From the NCBI GenBank assembly GCA_920105625.2, contig OV050033.1:127781821-127845820 (forward strand): a stretch of DNA of 64,000 bases, in the 5' to 3' direction. Shown here in pieces: positions 47,888 through 59,318 of the stretch; within the stretch, counting starts at the first letter, position 1; every line of letters starts with the position of its first letter. The notes below the pieces were generated by a model. The model worked only from the letters and a program-made list of their open reading frames with translations, ran no database searches and was not told where the DNA came from. This DNA comes from Clusia tigrina. Lineage: Eukaryota > Arthropoda > Insecta > Diptera > Clusiidae. A program made the position numbers and the translations under genes.

Positions 47888-48408
47888 CCAGTTAAACTCT
47901 GCCGGCGAATGGTAAAAACTAGTTTTGGCCTCTATATCTAAAATTCGATATAGCAGGAATACGGAGAAGAGAGCCAACACCACGGTAAGCATGACGCCCA
48001 AATACACCACATGCAGCTCAGTGGGATATTTCAAACGTAGTAAAGCCTTCTGGGAGAGTTTCCTGAAACTGTCGGCAGCTGCCTGCGCTGCTGTTTTGGG
48101 TTGTGCCATCACAGTGGTTGGCGATGATGAAGTCGACGGTGTGGGCGTCGATGAGGCCGATGTCGTAGAAGAAGCAGAGCCGGCAATGATCATGGTAAGA
48201 TTTGTTGGAGCGGTGACGGTAGCCCCAGAAGCGGAAGTGGCCAATATAGTAGCATGCATGGCATTGGTGGCGGCCACACTCAGCATCGGTAGAGCCGCCG
48301 AAGACGTCGAATTATTTGTGTAGAAAGCTGCGGGGGGTGCTGAAGTGCGCACAATTGCATGGTGCGAGGAAGCGGAGCTTGATGTTGATTTGGCATTGGA
48401 TGAAATGT
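47888..48408 (-). CDS. GRAM-domain protein, linker and transmembrane exon
   Basis: After acceptor GTTCCTTTAG it encodes a low-complexity Ala/Ser/Thr-rich linker (STTSASSTPTPSTSSSPTTV). A basic stretch (RKLSQKALLRLK) follows, and then one hydrophobic helix, LHVVYLGVMLTVVLALFSVF followed by LLYRILDIE, the predicted membrane anchor. It ends at TGG|GTGAGT in phase 0. A single C-terminal membrane helix after a GRAM domain is the layout of ER-anchored GRAMD proteins. Confidence 0.88.
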
Positions 48409-48477
48409 CTAAAGGAACGGTAATTGGTAAATAAATATACGGTGACATGGACCAAGCAAGTAGTGTTAAACACTTAC
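48409..48477 (-). other. 69-bp in-frame intron of the GRAM gene
   Basis: Bounded on the reverse strand by CCG|GTAAGT and CCTTTAG|AC. Its length is a multiple of three and it contains no in-frame stop, so retention would insert 23 residues. It has the usual size of short fly introns. Confidence 0.7.
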
Positions 48478-48892
48478 CGGAATGTCGCAGAATATCCTGT
48501 GGCGCGGTTTTATTTGCAGCTACATTTAAACTGGAACTAACTACAGAGCGTCGTAGTATGGTTTGCTCGCCGGGTATTGCATTGTCAGCGACGTTAGCGG
48601 CACCGCCCTCCACAGCCTGTGGTGGACTCTCATTGCCGCTAATCGAGCAACTGCTGTCGTCCTCAATTGAGTATTCTTCGGAGATTTCAATGTCTGCTGG
48701 AGCTTTGGGTAGAATCTCGGCTGGCGCCAATGGTGGAACCACGCTGCACATGAGCCGAAAGGCGGCCTCACGACTTATGAAACTGCCGAAAACATGACGT
48801 TCATCAGCGGTGGCGACACCAACGGCGTTCGGTATAATTTTGGCCGTTTTTTCCTTGGAGATTTTCGTGACGGATGATGTAGGAATAACCAC
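48478..48892 (-). CDS. GRAM-domain protein, second half of GRAM domain
   Basis: Begins VVIPTSSVTKISKEKTAKII then PNAVGVATADERHVFGSFIS and REAAFRLMCSV. This is the second half of the GRAM domain, with the KTA-x2-PNA core shared with GRAMD1/GRAMD2 proteins. The SVT-x-I-x-K-x-KTA spacing and R-x-VF-x-S favour the GRAMD2A/2B type over GRAMD1; no VASt (sterol-binding) domain follows, which agrees. An acidic linker (EISEEYSIEDDSSCS) comes next. The product probably sits in the ER membrane and binds phosphoinositides of the plasma membrane, as known for mammalian GRAMD2A. Confidence 0.9.
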
Positions 48893-49782
48893 CTGAAAAG
48901 AAGAGGACATACGAATTTTCATAAATAGGTAAGTAAGAAAGAAGTAGATAAGGAAGTAGAATCTAATCTCCGTGTCCAAAGACGTGCTGAAGAGTACTAT
49001 GCGAAAGCCTGCCAATTGTCTCATCGTCGTCCCTACACCCAGACGATATTGGTTAATAACTGAAAGACCTAATTTGTTTACTGAGTATCGGTGCACATAT
49101 AATAGTGGCCGACATATATATGACCTGAGTGTATGTATACTAGGGATATGTAAACCCTGAGCATATGTTAACTCTGAGGTCACTTGTATCTTTTAGACTA
49201 TCCTATCCATATACGAGAATACCAGCTGCATCGCCGCAAAAGCTTTTTACGGTATAAAACCATACGTGAAAGCTCTTCAAAAGCATGTAAATACATTTTA
49301 TCCTAAAGGATTCTTATTATGTGTTCCGGGCGCTGATATTGAGTCCGTATAGAAACTTCCCATCTTAGGTCGGTTTTACTTAAATCGGTAGAGCCATTGT
49401 GGGCAATCGTGAACAAGATTTTTGGGTTGTTAAAGGGTTCAACCCTTTGGCTGAATTGGAAGAGGAATATCCAACCTTACAAGGGGGATGAACTCTTCCT
49501 GTTTACTTTATGGGTTCCTGATATTCAACAAAGCGTATCTTTATTACGAATAAATATGCTCTGAAGACTACCAAAACTATCTTCTCACTAGTTTTGAGAA
49601 AAGATTCTACCAGTAGAGTGTCTTGGGAGAGGGTTGCTTAGCTTCCTTTAAGAATCATTACCGGCAGGTCTCAACTGAGTATATTCCAACCTAAGAGACA
49701 ACGAAGCTTGTGCTTAGTGGGACTCTGGGATATTCGATCACGGATCAGATAATTATATGGTATAAATATAATATAAACTCAC

Positions 49783-49886
49783 CTTGGTAACATAACCGAA
49801 AACATTTGAATAAAATGCGAAATGCTGATCAGTTATATAAAGATGTCCTTGCAGTAGAATATCACTGACTAGAGCGCATGAAAAAT
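49783..49886 (-). CDS. GRAM-domain protein, first half of GRAM domain
   Basis: After acceptor CCTTTCAAACAG it encodes (Y)FSCALVSDILLQGHLYITD then QHFAFYSNVFGYVTK. The SCAL-x4-LLQG-x-LY core and the FYSNVFG strand are hallmarks of GRAM domains. Donor AAG|GTGAGT, phase 0; acceptor side takes one base from the previous exon. Confidence 0.92.
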
Positions 49887-50442
49887 CTGTTTGAAAGGAT
49901 AATAAAAATAAGAAAAAGCTCCAAAGGGACGATGAAATGTAAGACCACAAATAACTGATCAACTAGATGAGCAACGTTGAAGAACAAGAACGTCACCGGT
50001 TTGTGGCAAAACTAACGAAAAAGCTCTTTTATTCCACCCAAGTTCAGATTCAAAGCTCTGCAAACATTGGGATGTGGTGATTTGTGATGATGTGAGAGCC
50101 TCGACCGAGAGCTCTGGCATCTCAGTTAATATAAGGACCAAAGAGAATTTGCAGTAAATTCTCTTTGCTTGTAAATTCGACAATGCCTTCGTTTTTGTTG
50201 TTGTGAGCACGAAGGCATATCGTAAGTTCATGGAGTCTCCTTCATTGTCATACCGATACATAAACGTGGCTTTATACAAACGTCTTTACAGAGGTTTGAA
50301 TTCGAGCACGCTTAGAATCGCAGTTATCTTTCTTGCTTGTGACATCGGAGCAAAGTAGCTTGAGAGTACCATATTTGGTTCCCCAGAATTGAGTTGCTCG
50401 TCTGGTTGATGGCTCAGTTTTCTGTGGTCGCATCACACTTAC

Positions 50443-50705
50443 AGTTTATGAGTTTCTCATCCTTGGACACCTGTGAGAAATGACGATGGAATTTCTTCAC
50501 TCTCGAACTGGAAACCTCTTTTCTCTTTTTTTCTTTTTCCGGTGGTGTTGCAGCAGTCGCTGCTGCCGCCGACGATTGCTCATGCTTCGCCGTGTTGTTG
50601 CTACTCGAGCTTTTACGTGACGGACTAATGCTTCTTATGCTAGATGACGAGGGAACCGGTACTAAAGGATTTAGGGAGTTCGAACCACCACCGTGTCGAA
50701 GGGAT
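50443..50705 (-). CDS. GRAM-domain protein, Ser-rich linker exon
   Basis: Encodes SLRHGGGSNSLNPLVPVPSS and SSIRSISPSRKSSSSNNTAK, an Ala run, a Lys/Glu cluster (PPEKEKKRKE), and VKKFHRHFSQVSKDEKLIN, which leads directly into the GRAM domain as FHKLF-like sequences do in GRAMD2B. Acceptor CATTCTCAG, donor ACT|GTAAGT. The phases fit both neighbours. Confidence 0.85.
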
Positions 50706-50896
50706 CTGAGAATGGAAAAAAATATACAAATAAATAAATTATAGGAATAAAAATAGAAAGGAATAACAATACAAATATTCCATTTTTTTCAGTGTAAAAG
50801 TTAGAAAGGTTTAATAGAAGCTTAGAGGAAAGCCACACCGCCCATTTTGATCTATCATTCACTAAAAGCTCAGAGAATCATCATACCCGATCTTAC

Positions 50897-51070
50897 CTTT
50901 CAGAAACTTGATCAGTATCGAGCTCACATACGGAATGAAATCGTTGCAATTTTTTCTTACGTTCCCCAAAGATTGCGGATTTCGGTCGTTCCGGTTTCAC
51001 CGGACGAGGATTACGTCTATAGTACTCCACCATCTCGAAGTCACACATCAACTTATCACAATGCATTTCC
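50897..51070 (-). CDS. GRAM-domain protein, second coding exon
   Basis: Encodes (E)EMHCDKLMCDFEMVEYYRRN, then PRPVKPERPKSAIFGERKKK and LQRFHSVCELDTDQVSE. The donor AAAG|GTAAGA is clear. The acceptor (ATGTTGAG before 51070) is weaker, but its phase fits the donor of the upstream exon at 57,296. A Pro/Lys/Arg-rich segment (RRNPRPVKPERPK) suggests a cytosolic disordered region. Confidence 0.7.
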
Positions 51071-52504
51071 CTCAACATTTCGAGTTGTTTGCGTATATAA
51101 TATAATTATAATTTTTATCTTCACTTCACTTCCGTTTGCAGCAACTGTTCCCTTAAAAATTCCAATCACCATTGACAACTTCGTCTGGCTTCCCGAAACT
51201 ATATACTACCCATGGAAAAGAATAACATTGCAAAAATACCATAATCTGGCCAGTTATCAGTCAGGTTCCACAAACATAACGTTTCTTATCTACCAGTCAT
51301 AAAGATAGGATACTTTCTTGGTATCAGTATCTAATAATCGGGAAAGGAACAGACGTACATTTGGTCAAGGAGGCATCCCCCGTGTTGGTCATGCAGCCCC
51401 AACAGTCGTAAAAGCTGCACATGTGAGACCTACTCAGGGAGTCGTCATGTGATTTTTGGCAACACAATCACGAGAGGTCGCAAGATATGAAGAAAGTTGT
51501 TTGAAATAAACATAGTGCAAGTGACGTAGTTGTGGCAAATCAATTTACAGGGTAGTGAGAATGGACGCCCCAACCGAGAGAGAGAATAGACGCCTTAACC
51601 ATGGTAGAGCTGAGCTAAAACTAACAAATAATACGTGAGCTTTCTCTCTCTATCGCCACCGCCTATTGTAGCACCATTCACTTAACTTTAATGCCAAAGA
51701 CAGCTGTTGACAAAGAAGCTTTCGAATAACAGCTGATTTTGAAGCCAATAAGGCCACGCTTTTCTTTGGAAGCTAATATAAATAGTGGCTTAGAAAGAGA
51801 AGAGAGGGAAGGAGAAAGGGACAGGGTAAATAGGTTCACAGAGAAGAGATTCCTCGTTCAAGAGATTAAACAAAAATTCTTCTGGAGTGTTTATTCAACT
51901 TTGGGCTTGAAGCGTATGAAGATGAAGAATTTCAAAAGAAAGACACCAACGGTATTCTTTATGAATTTATGAAACTTCTAATGGAGTTCTGTGGCTTCTT
52001 CATAATTACCATTCACATTCACGCAAACAATTTATCCATAAACAATTTGATTCCGAAAACGAATTGCGTGAAAATAAAATAATTGTTACCATTGTTGTTA
52101 TGACAAGCGGCCGCATCCACACGCATAAATAGACGGACTGACAAAAAGGTCGACTTGTTGCTCTAATTAAAATCAATTTAGAAATTGAGGAACAATTTGG
52201 AGAACATTTTACTTCAGATAAATTAGCCGCTGATTGATAAACGATACAGCGCGGTTTATGGGGTTTGATGTGGGAAAGTGAGTGTGTCTAAATATTTATA
52301 AAGCCGTCGAATGATGTTGACGTCACGTCCTCGACGACTGTGCTGATAGATAATTAAAAACGCATCACTAGCAGATGGGAAACATATGCGTACAGTGGAG
52401 TGGATCAATAATTTTGCCAAGCGAGGACTTTTGAGAATTTTATTCGATGCCTGCTGAAAGCCAACTATGCACAGAAGCAGATATTTTTATAAACAATTTT
52501 AGTC

Positions 52505-53060
52505 AGATGGATAGGATGGTCACAGACTGAATATAATTCCAACTGATTGACCTGATTGATCTAGCAATCGGGAAAGATGGTTCCAGACTGATTACAATTC
52601 CAACTGATTGACTTGATAGATCTGACACCCGAGGAAGATGGTCCCGGAATGACTACCAATCGAGCTGATCGATTTGACAATCGTGAGAGATAGTCCCAGG
52701 CTGACTAAAATGCTAACTGATTGCTTTGATAGATCTGACAACCGAGGAAGACTTCATTGATCTGATAACCGCGAGAAATGGTCCCCGACTAACTAGAACT
52801 TCAATTGATTCACCTAATTGATCTGACAACTGAGAAATATGGTCCCAGACTGACTACAATTCGAACTGATTCATCTGATTGATCGGACACTCGTGAAAGA
52901 TGGTCCGAGACGGATTACAATTCCAACTGATCGACCTCATTTATATGACACCCGAGAAGGAGGGTCCTGACTGACAACAATACTAGTTTATTGACCTGAT
53001 TCATCTCACAACTGAGAAATATGTTACCGACTGACTACAATTTCACCTGATTTGTGAGCT
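52505..53060. repeat. About 61-bp tandem repeat, eight or nine copies
   Basis: Units of the form GACTGACTACAATTCCAACT, GATTGACCTGATTGATCTGA and CAACCGAGAAAGATGGTCCC. Divergence is strong and single units vary by several bases. Confidence 0.85.
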
Positions 53061-55736
53061 GACTGATAACAAAATTTAGCTGATTTAGGTGTTCTATGGA
53101 GGAGAAAGAAACACACCTCTACTTTCACTGGGAATCTATTAAATTTCTTATTATAATCGTGCAGAAATACCATCACAATCACATGCGGAAATACCATCAA
53201 TATTACTATGTCTCAAGAGATCATGGCTCTACCGGTTTGCATGACACTTCTCATTGAAAGAGCAATCTTCTTCGAGAATAACAATTAACCCCTGAGATTG
53301 CAAAGGACCCCAATTAACTAATGCTAATCGTAGTGCCAGTAGCGTTCACGACCAATCTCACACCGTCAATAAATCAGTCAATCAAATGTGAACATGATAA
53401 GATTGGGAATTGTTCGTATATGGAATAGCGTGCGGTCGATCTCTAACACAATCTCTAACATAATCGCCTACTTCGCACATACATTACCTTATAATAATAA
53501 ATGGTCACAGAGGAATACAATTCATTATGGAGAAATAATGAATGGCCACACCAATGGCCTTTTTACAGCACGCATAATCGTCAGGCCCTGCAGATTTGTG
53601 ACTAATGCCTGGCAGTTCAAATTTTATAGATCATATTTGATTAGAAACAGCAAACATGGCCCACAATAACATGACTAATATTGTGTAGACATACTTTATT
53701 ATGTCATATTTGTCTGTGCCAAAGTCAATGTTTCAAAGCTCCCAGAGTTGTGAATCATCACTACTGGATTGTCCAGATCATGCCATTAATATTTGGTACA
53801 CGCAACTATAAACGGGATAATTGGTATGAGAAAGATATCATTAAACATGAATAGGAACCAGACATATTTATCGACGATCCTGAAGGTTCCTCAAGGCTAT
53901 TTTATAATTGAAATAAGAATAATTATGATCACAATTGTTTTCTCTATGATTAAAAGTCTAAGAAGTTTCAACAAAACACTTCCTAACCCTTTGGGCCGTC
54001 TGAAGCTCGTCTGTAAAATGAAATAATCTTAATGAAACCCCAGTAGAGATACTAACAAGTGCACGACGAAGGAACAACCTCTGACTTAGGTTTAGCACTT
54101 CTAGAGAGTTTTGAACAATCCCGATAACCATCTCCTGAATATTGACATTCTGATTCAGTACTGATAAATTATCGTAAGCGTTATATCAAAATAAATAATA
54201 TATTCTGTTAGAGTTGAATAACCAAGTACAATGTTCCTCTAATTGGTTACGGTTTATTTATCTTCACCATATTTACAACATAAATTAAAGTTGCATGTGC
54301 GGCAATCACACCCCAGAGAACGCTGCTTTGTATTTTTTAAAGTGGTTGCATGACTCAATTGGCCATTTGTTTGATCATATCGTTAACTGGACAAATTTAA
54401 GTCATGTTACTGCATTTGTCTAAAGGAGTGTATAATTAGGAAGGTAGCCCACGAAACAGCACTCCATGAGCAATGATGGGTGATACTCGACAAGCAAACA
54501 CATATAGACTAAAAATAATAGTGTGGCAAGTATGCTATGGAAACAATAAAGTGTCTGCTTTAGAGATGGGGAAAATCGTTGAACAACCGGAGATGAGAAG
54601 TTAGAAGCAAATGTTTCCAACTTCCTCATAGTGGTGCCAGTATTCGGTATCTAGTACTGGCACTTGTATAAGAAAGCATTGTGCATTGAAGAAGGATTAA
54701 GGAAACCCGGTATCTATGGTGGAGGGTTCAACATACTATTCTTCCAGTTTCAAGGTCGCTCCTTCTTATGATTTTTTAAAACTTCTCTCAAACTGTTGAT
54801 ACCATTCGAGTTGCGGCTCTTAAAAGTTGAAACTAACTTCTCTTAATATTAACTATGCTGTGAGCTATTTCTAACAATAAATACCAAAAGGAGAAGTTAA
54901 GTAAAGGGGAAGGATAACTTATGTGTAAATTGTTCGAATTCTATATAACTATACGGAAACCCGAATAAGAATCGGTTAAATATATTCCAATTTCGAGTCC
55001 AAAACCCTGTGAGCAACTGAAGAGAGGTCTAACCCACATTTCGTCATATTTCTAAGAGTGTGTTTCTCTCTCTCTCTCTGTATTTTCAATGATCCCTAGA
55101 ACCAGTCCTGGCGGTTATTCAATATGTTTCAATTCACTGTGAAGTGTGCAAAAATACGTGGACAATTGATTGGGAAGGGAAACACCTGTTTTGAAATTAA
55201 ATTTGCTGCAAGTTTGCATGCTCGTGTGGCAAATGTTGATAAGATAAATATTTAATTTGTGAGGCAATTGCGAGCCCTGTTTGGTCTCTTGGTGACAGAC
55301 CAAAACTGTGGAACTGTGTGTGGCTTTAATAGTCTAAATACACATATTAAGTATAACTGGGTAGGTATAAAAATATACCATATTGTTCGAATAGATAAGT
55401 TCATTTCATGTTGGAACACCGAAGTTGAAAAATAATATCGTTGAATTAGTTTTATAGAATTAAAACATTTGAGAAAGTTAAACTATTTAACTCTAATAAA
55501 CAGAATTTAAGAATTTACCCAAGAATATATTTTAAAGCGATATAAAAATAATATTTCCAGCAGTTATTTATCCTGGAATACAATTAAGAGCAGCAGTGCT
55601 GAGTCAGTGGAATAATCCTCACTTCCTGAAAACTTGAAACAAAATTCAAAATTTCCACTATTTTATAGGCGAGATTTTGAAGAGTACAATTTTGGATTCA
55701 TCAGGGCCCCATAGAGAGATGCTGATAGTACGATGT

Positions 55737-55930
55737 CCTTTTCAAAGGACTCGTACTATTAGTAAGGAATGTTCAGAAAAATATTGTCTTTAGGACTCAT
55801 ACTATTTATAGACGGGCAAGTCCCCATAGAGAGGTGTTTTTCCTGAACCTCTTATGTAAATAGTACGAGTCCTAAAGATAATATTTTTCTAAACATTCCT
55901 TAGAAAAAGGTACGAGTCCTTTGAAAAGGA
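55737..55930. repeat. Imperfect inverted repeat, arms of about 73 bp
   Basis: The arm at 55,737-55,809 (starting CCTTTTCAAAGGACTCGTAC) is the reverse complement, with about ten mismatches, of 55,857-55,930 (ending GAGTCCTTTGAAAAGGA). The loop is about 47 bases. Transcribed as part of the GRAM pre-mRNA it would form a long hairpin. Confidence 0.85.
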
Positions 55931-56452
55931 TACGAGTACATGTATAAGTATTCGAGTAGATATCTTAACATCTTATGTTACAAAGAAGGAGCTACCGACT
56001 AATTCGTATATCATCGTCATTATTGTTCAATGTGAGTACATTTTTGTGGCTGGTTCAGTAAATTTTGTAGCTTGTTGAGCCGTTCACAGAGGAAGGTTTT
56101 CGGTAGGAAGGTAGTAGATTTAAGTGGCTGCCAAGGACACGAACACTCGGCCAGAAGATACACTTAGACCATATATAGGCCCACTGTGATGCCAATTAAC
56201 AGAGCCAGATCCAAGGAATTTCGGTATTTTCGTGCTTTCGAGCGTTCTGGGTTAATCCTACCACTAAGAATAATTTGCTCCTCCAGTAATCTTCAATAGA
56301 AATTACAAACAAGGCTCCTATTAAATTTCATACTTGTCTTGTATTGTTCCTCTTCTTTGAAATGTTAATAAGCGTCATCAAACAGCTGTTTATATGGAAG
56401 TGCTGCCAAGTTAATTGTCGCTGGAACTTGCTTACAATGTGAAGTAGAACCT

Positions 56453-56695
56453 TGGTGAGATTTTAAAGTGCACTGATATTTTATAGTGGTGAGATTTTTA
56501 ATGCACTGATATGTTATAGTGGTGAGATTTTTAATGCATTGATATGTTATAGTGGTGAGATTTTATAGTGCACTGATATTTTATAGTGGTGAGATTTTTA
56601 ATGCACTGATATTTTATAGTGGTAACATTTTAATGCACTGAAATTTTAAAGTGGTGAATTTTATATTACAGTGAAATTTTATTGTGGTGAAATTT
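56453..56695. repeat. 33-bp tandem repeat, about seven copies
   Basis: Units of GTGGTGAGATTTTTAATGCA followed by CTGATATTTTATA, decaying to the right. Confidence 0.9.
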
Positions 56696-57295
56696 TCTGA
56701 ACCCCGACAGTTGACAGAAAAAAAATTTAAAAAAACTCATTTGATCGAGAAGTTGGCGTAATAATTATATTCAAAGAACTACAACTGGGCCCAACAAAGT
56801 GGAGAGATCAATAGTTCTTTGAATTTCAGGAACTAACTCTGCGATCTGTTCTATAGTAAATTTTCACAATTGAGATAAGCGAAGTAACATTAGGGTCAAT
56901 GAGAAGAAAGTATACCTATTTAAGAATTTTAAAACATTCTTCTCTCGTTCATTGGCGTCTGAGGTGGTAAAAAGCAGGAAAATAAGAGCCGAGAAATTAC
57001 CAGTAAATTTCTGTTCTGCTCCTTACACTGCCTGGTTCAGCCAGGCAGCGGAACAGTTGTTTTTGCAACAACTGAACTAAATTTCCTTGTATTAAAGAGG
57101 CATTCAAAAATTTTCCATTTCAAGATTCTTCTCCCCACTGCTCTTAAAAACAACTTTCATTCAGGCTTCTGCCAAGAATTGCACTGCGGTTCCGCATATT
57201 CTCAGACTTCACGCCTACTCTCCTACTCTCAGACTCCACGTCTACTCTGCAACTCTATGGACCCACTCACGTACTATATTGGGCTGAACACTTAC

Positions 57296-57579
57296 TCTGC
57301 TGAACTGTAACGGTGAAAGGACACTGCATTGGAATCAATTCTGCTGGTGGCCGCTTCGATCATTGAAATTCGGTGCAATTTCTTCCTCATTCGCAATGCC
57401 ACAATATCGTCGCCCATCTCACTGGCGAGCGCATTGGCCTCCGCCTCGTCGTCTGGCTCCAAGTCCGTTATATAATTATCGAATATATACTTCTCGAAAG
57501 ACTTCAAATCGCTGCTGTTCCTCGGCTGAAAGACACTCTTCGTACTGTCAATTAAACTGGTTAAAGTGTCGTAAACCAT
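57296..57579 (-). CDS. GRAM-domain protein, probable first coding exon
   Basis: ATG 57,579-57,577 opens MVYDTLTSLIDSTKSVFQPR, then NSSDLKSFEKYIFDNYITDL, EPDDEAEANALASEMGDDIV and ALRMRKKLHRISMIEAATSR, ending ..FHRYSSAE at donor AGA|GTAAGT. The codon split (two bases) fits the acceptor at 51,070. With all eight exons the protein would be 655 residues with no stop. The N-terminal part has no domain I know. The assignment to this gene rests on phase and strand, and an independent small gene is possible. Confidence 0.65.
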
Positions 57580-57589
57580 TGTGGCGCGT

Positions 57590-57830
57590 TTCGATTATGT
57601 CGAATTTTTCGTTTTTGGCTATTTTAGCAAAACATTTGTTTAAACAAAAACGAATTTTTTTGTTATTTTTCACATTTGCACCCACAAAATGCCGCTTATA
57701 ATTTCAATGATTATGTGGTGGAGCAAGCGTCGGCATCGCCGCTATTCACTCATTTCTGCGCGAACGTGTTCTCGTCAATTTAAACGCCGCTCACTGACTG
57801 AATCGCGCCGCGCTCCGACTCCACCACTGC
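57590..57830 (-). promoter_or_regulatory. Likely promoter and leader of the GRAM gene
   Basis: GC-rich compared with its surroundings. The reverse strand carries an initiator-like GATTCAGTCAGT (TCAGTC, putative +1 at 57,799), about 220 bases before the ATG, with an AGAAC sequence at +28 that partly fits the downstream promoter element. There is no clear TATA box. The motif placement is suggestive only. Confidence 0.35.
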
Positions 57831-57894
57831 GCCCGATTATCTTCGTATTACGGTAGGTGGCAAGTGCGCTGTTATTGTTGTTGGTTTAATTGTT

Positions 57895-57921
57895 TCTGTT
57901 GTTGTTGTTGTTGTTGTTGTG
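57895..57921. repeat. (TTG)n microsatellite
   Basis: About eight TTG units upstream of the GRAM gene. The reverse-strand Thr-rich frame is a shadow. Confidence 0.8.
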
Positions 57922-58199
57922 TTGCTGTTCGAGGAACTGTGAGTGGGCTGCCTGTTATCATTTTTATTAACAAAAGCGGTTTTCGTAGAAAAAACATGTG
58001 TGGGCGGATAGAGGGGTGAGATGGGCTGCAAAACAACTGCTAAGCATGGTAGACGCTAAGATAATCATTAACACTATGAGATATGGAGTGAGATAGAGAG
58101 GGAGAGAGAGAGAGAGAGGGTATTTGCAATTGATAGCAACCAAAATGATTGCAAACAGATTAGCAATGGTAATCTAAGAGAGAAACTTGGATTAGCTTA

Positions 58200-59270
58200 T
58201 CAAGAAAACAAAATTATAAAAAATAGATAACAAAATATACAATACAAATACGTAAAATACAAATATCTAAAAACACAAAAATTAATAATATTAAAGATAT
58301 ATAATAAATAATAAAAATATGTAAAGTTGTCTGTCAACAAATTCGTTGAGAAATAATCTTAATAAAAATATACAATAAAGAAATGAAATGAATGAAAAGT
58401 TTTAAAAACAATTGAATAGAAAAAACAATCAATTTAAAATTAATGCATAAATATATATAAGATATTATTTATGTATAGTCTGATGTAACTAAAAAACTAT
58501 GTCTTAAGTGAACAGCCTCTTAATTGAATAAATGTTAAATGCTAAAAAAAAAAAATTTAAGAAATATGCCATTTAAAAAAAATTTATTAAAATAAAAGAA
58601 AAGGAATATGAAAATAATAAAATGAATAAAAAATTTAAAAGCACTTAAATATAAAAAATAATTCTAATTATTCTTATTATATTAAATATATAAATATAAG
58701 CTTAAAAATCAGTACATAAATAAATCTAAAAAGAAGAAATATTAAAATAAATAAATAAAAATAAAATAAAAAATATGAAAAAAATGAAATTGTTACAAAA
58801 TTTAAAAAAAATCAATTCAATATAAAAAATAAGTTTAAGATTTGCAGATATAAATAAATAAAAGATTTAAATATGTAATTTGAAGAATATAAAAAATTTG
58901 AAAAGAAGAAATTGGAAATAAAAATAAAATAATACAAAATTAAATATACAACTTTATACAAAAATTAAAAAAATTCTAAAACTATAAAAGGATTTAAAAT
59001 TGATGAAAATACAATAAAATATGTAGATTTAAAAATTTGTTTAAGACACATGCTGCCATGACTAACTTGTTAGGTTTAAGTTTTAGAGTCAATCCAAATT
59101 TTAAATAATATATAAATTTTAAAAATAATAATAAATATATTGCAATTAATAAAAAATGTAATAAATAATTAGAATAATAATAAATGAATAAATATAATAA
59201 AAAATAATAAATAAAAAAAAAATTGAACAAAGAAATGTGTAGGGACATTATTTGTATACAAGAGTTAGAG
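58200..59270. other. Extremely AT-rich intergenic DNA
   Basis: Dominated by AAATAAAAA-type words. No gene is seen. Confidence 0.65.
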
Positions 59271-59318
59271 ACAAAGGTAGATGACAGAGAGAGAGGGAGA
59301 GACTTACGAATTTTTTCG

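Larger units (their letters stand above)
51071..57295 (-). other. Large first intron of the GRAM gene
   Basis: A 6.2-kb intron holding tandem repeats of about 61 bp and 33 bp and an imperfect hairpin, all listed separately. I found no further exon with confidence, but small ones may be missed. Confidence 0.55.

Noticed and set aside
49959..50279. 106-codon minus-strand ORF between two GRAM-gene exons
   Set aside because: Lies entirely in the intron whose flanking exons join in phase without it, and has no domain or splice support.
50847..51302. 151-codon + strand ORF
   Set aside because: Antisense to a well supported GRAM-gene exon (50,897-51,070) and its intron.
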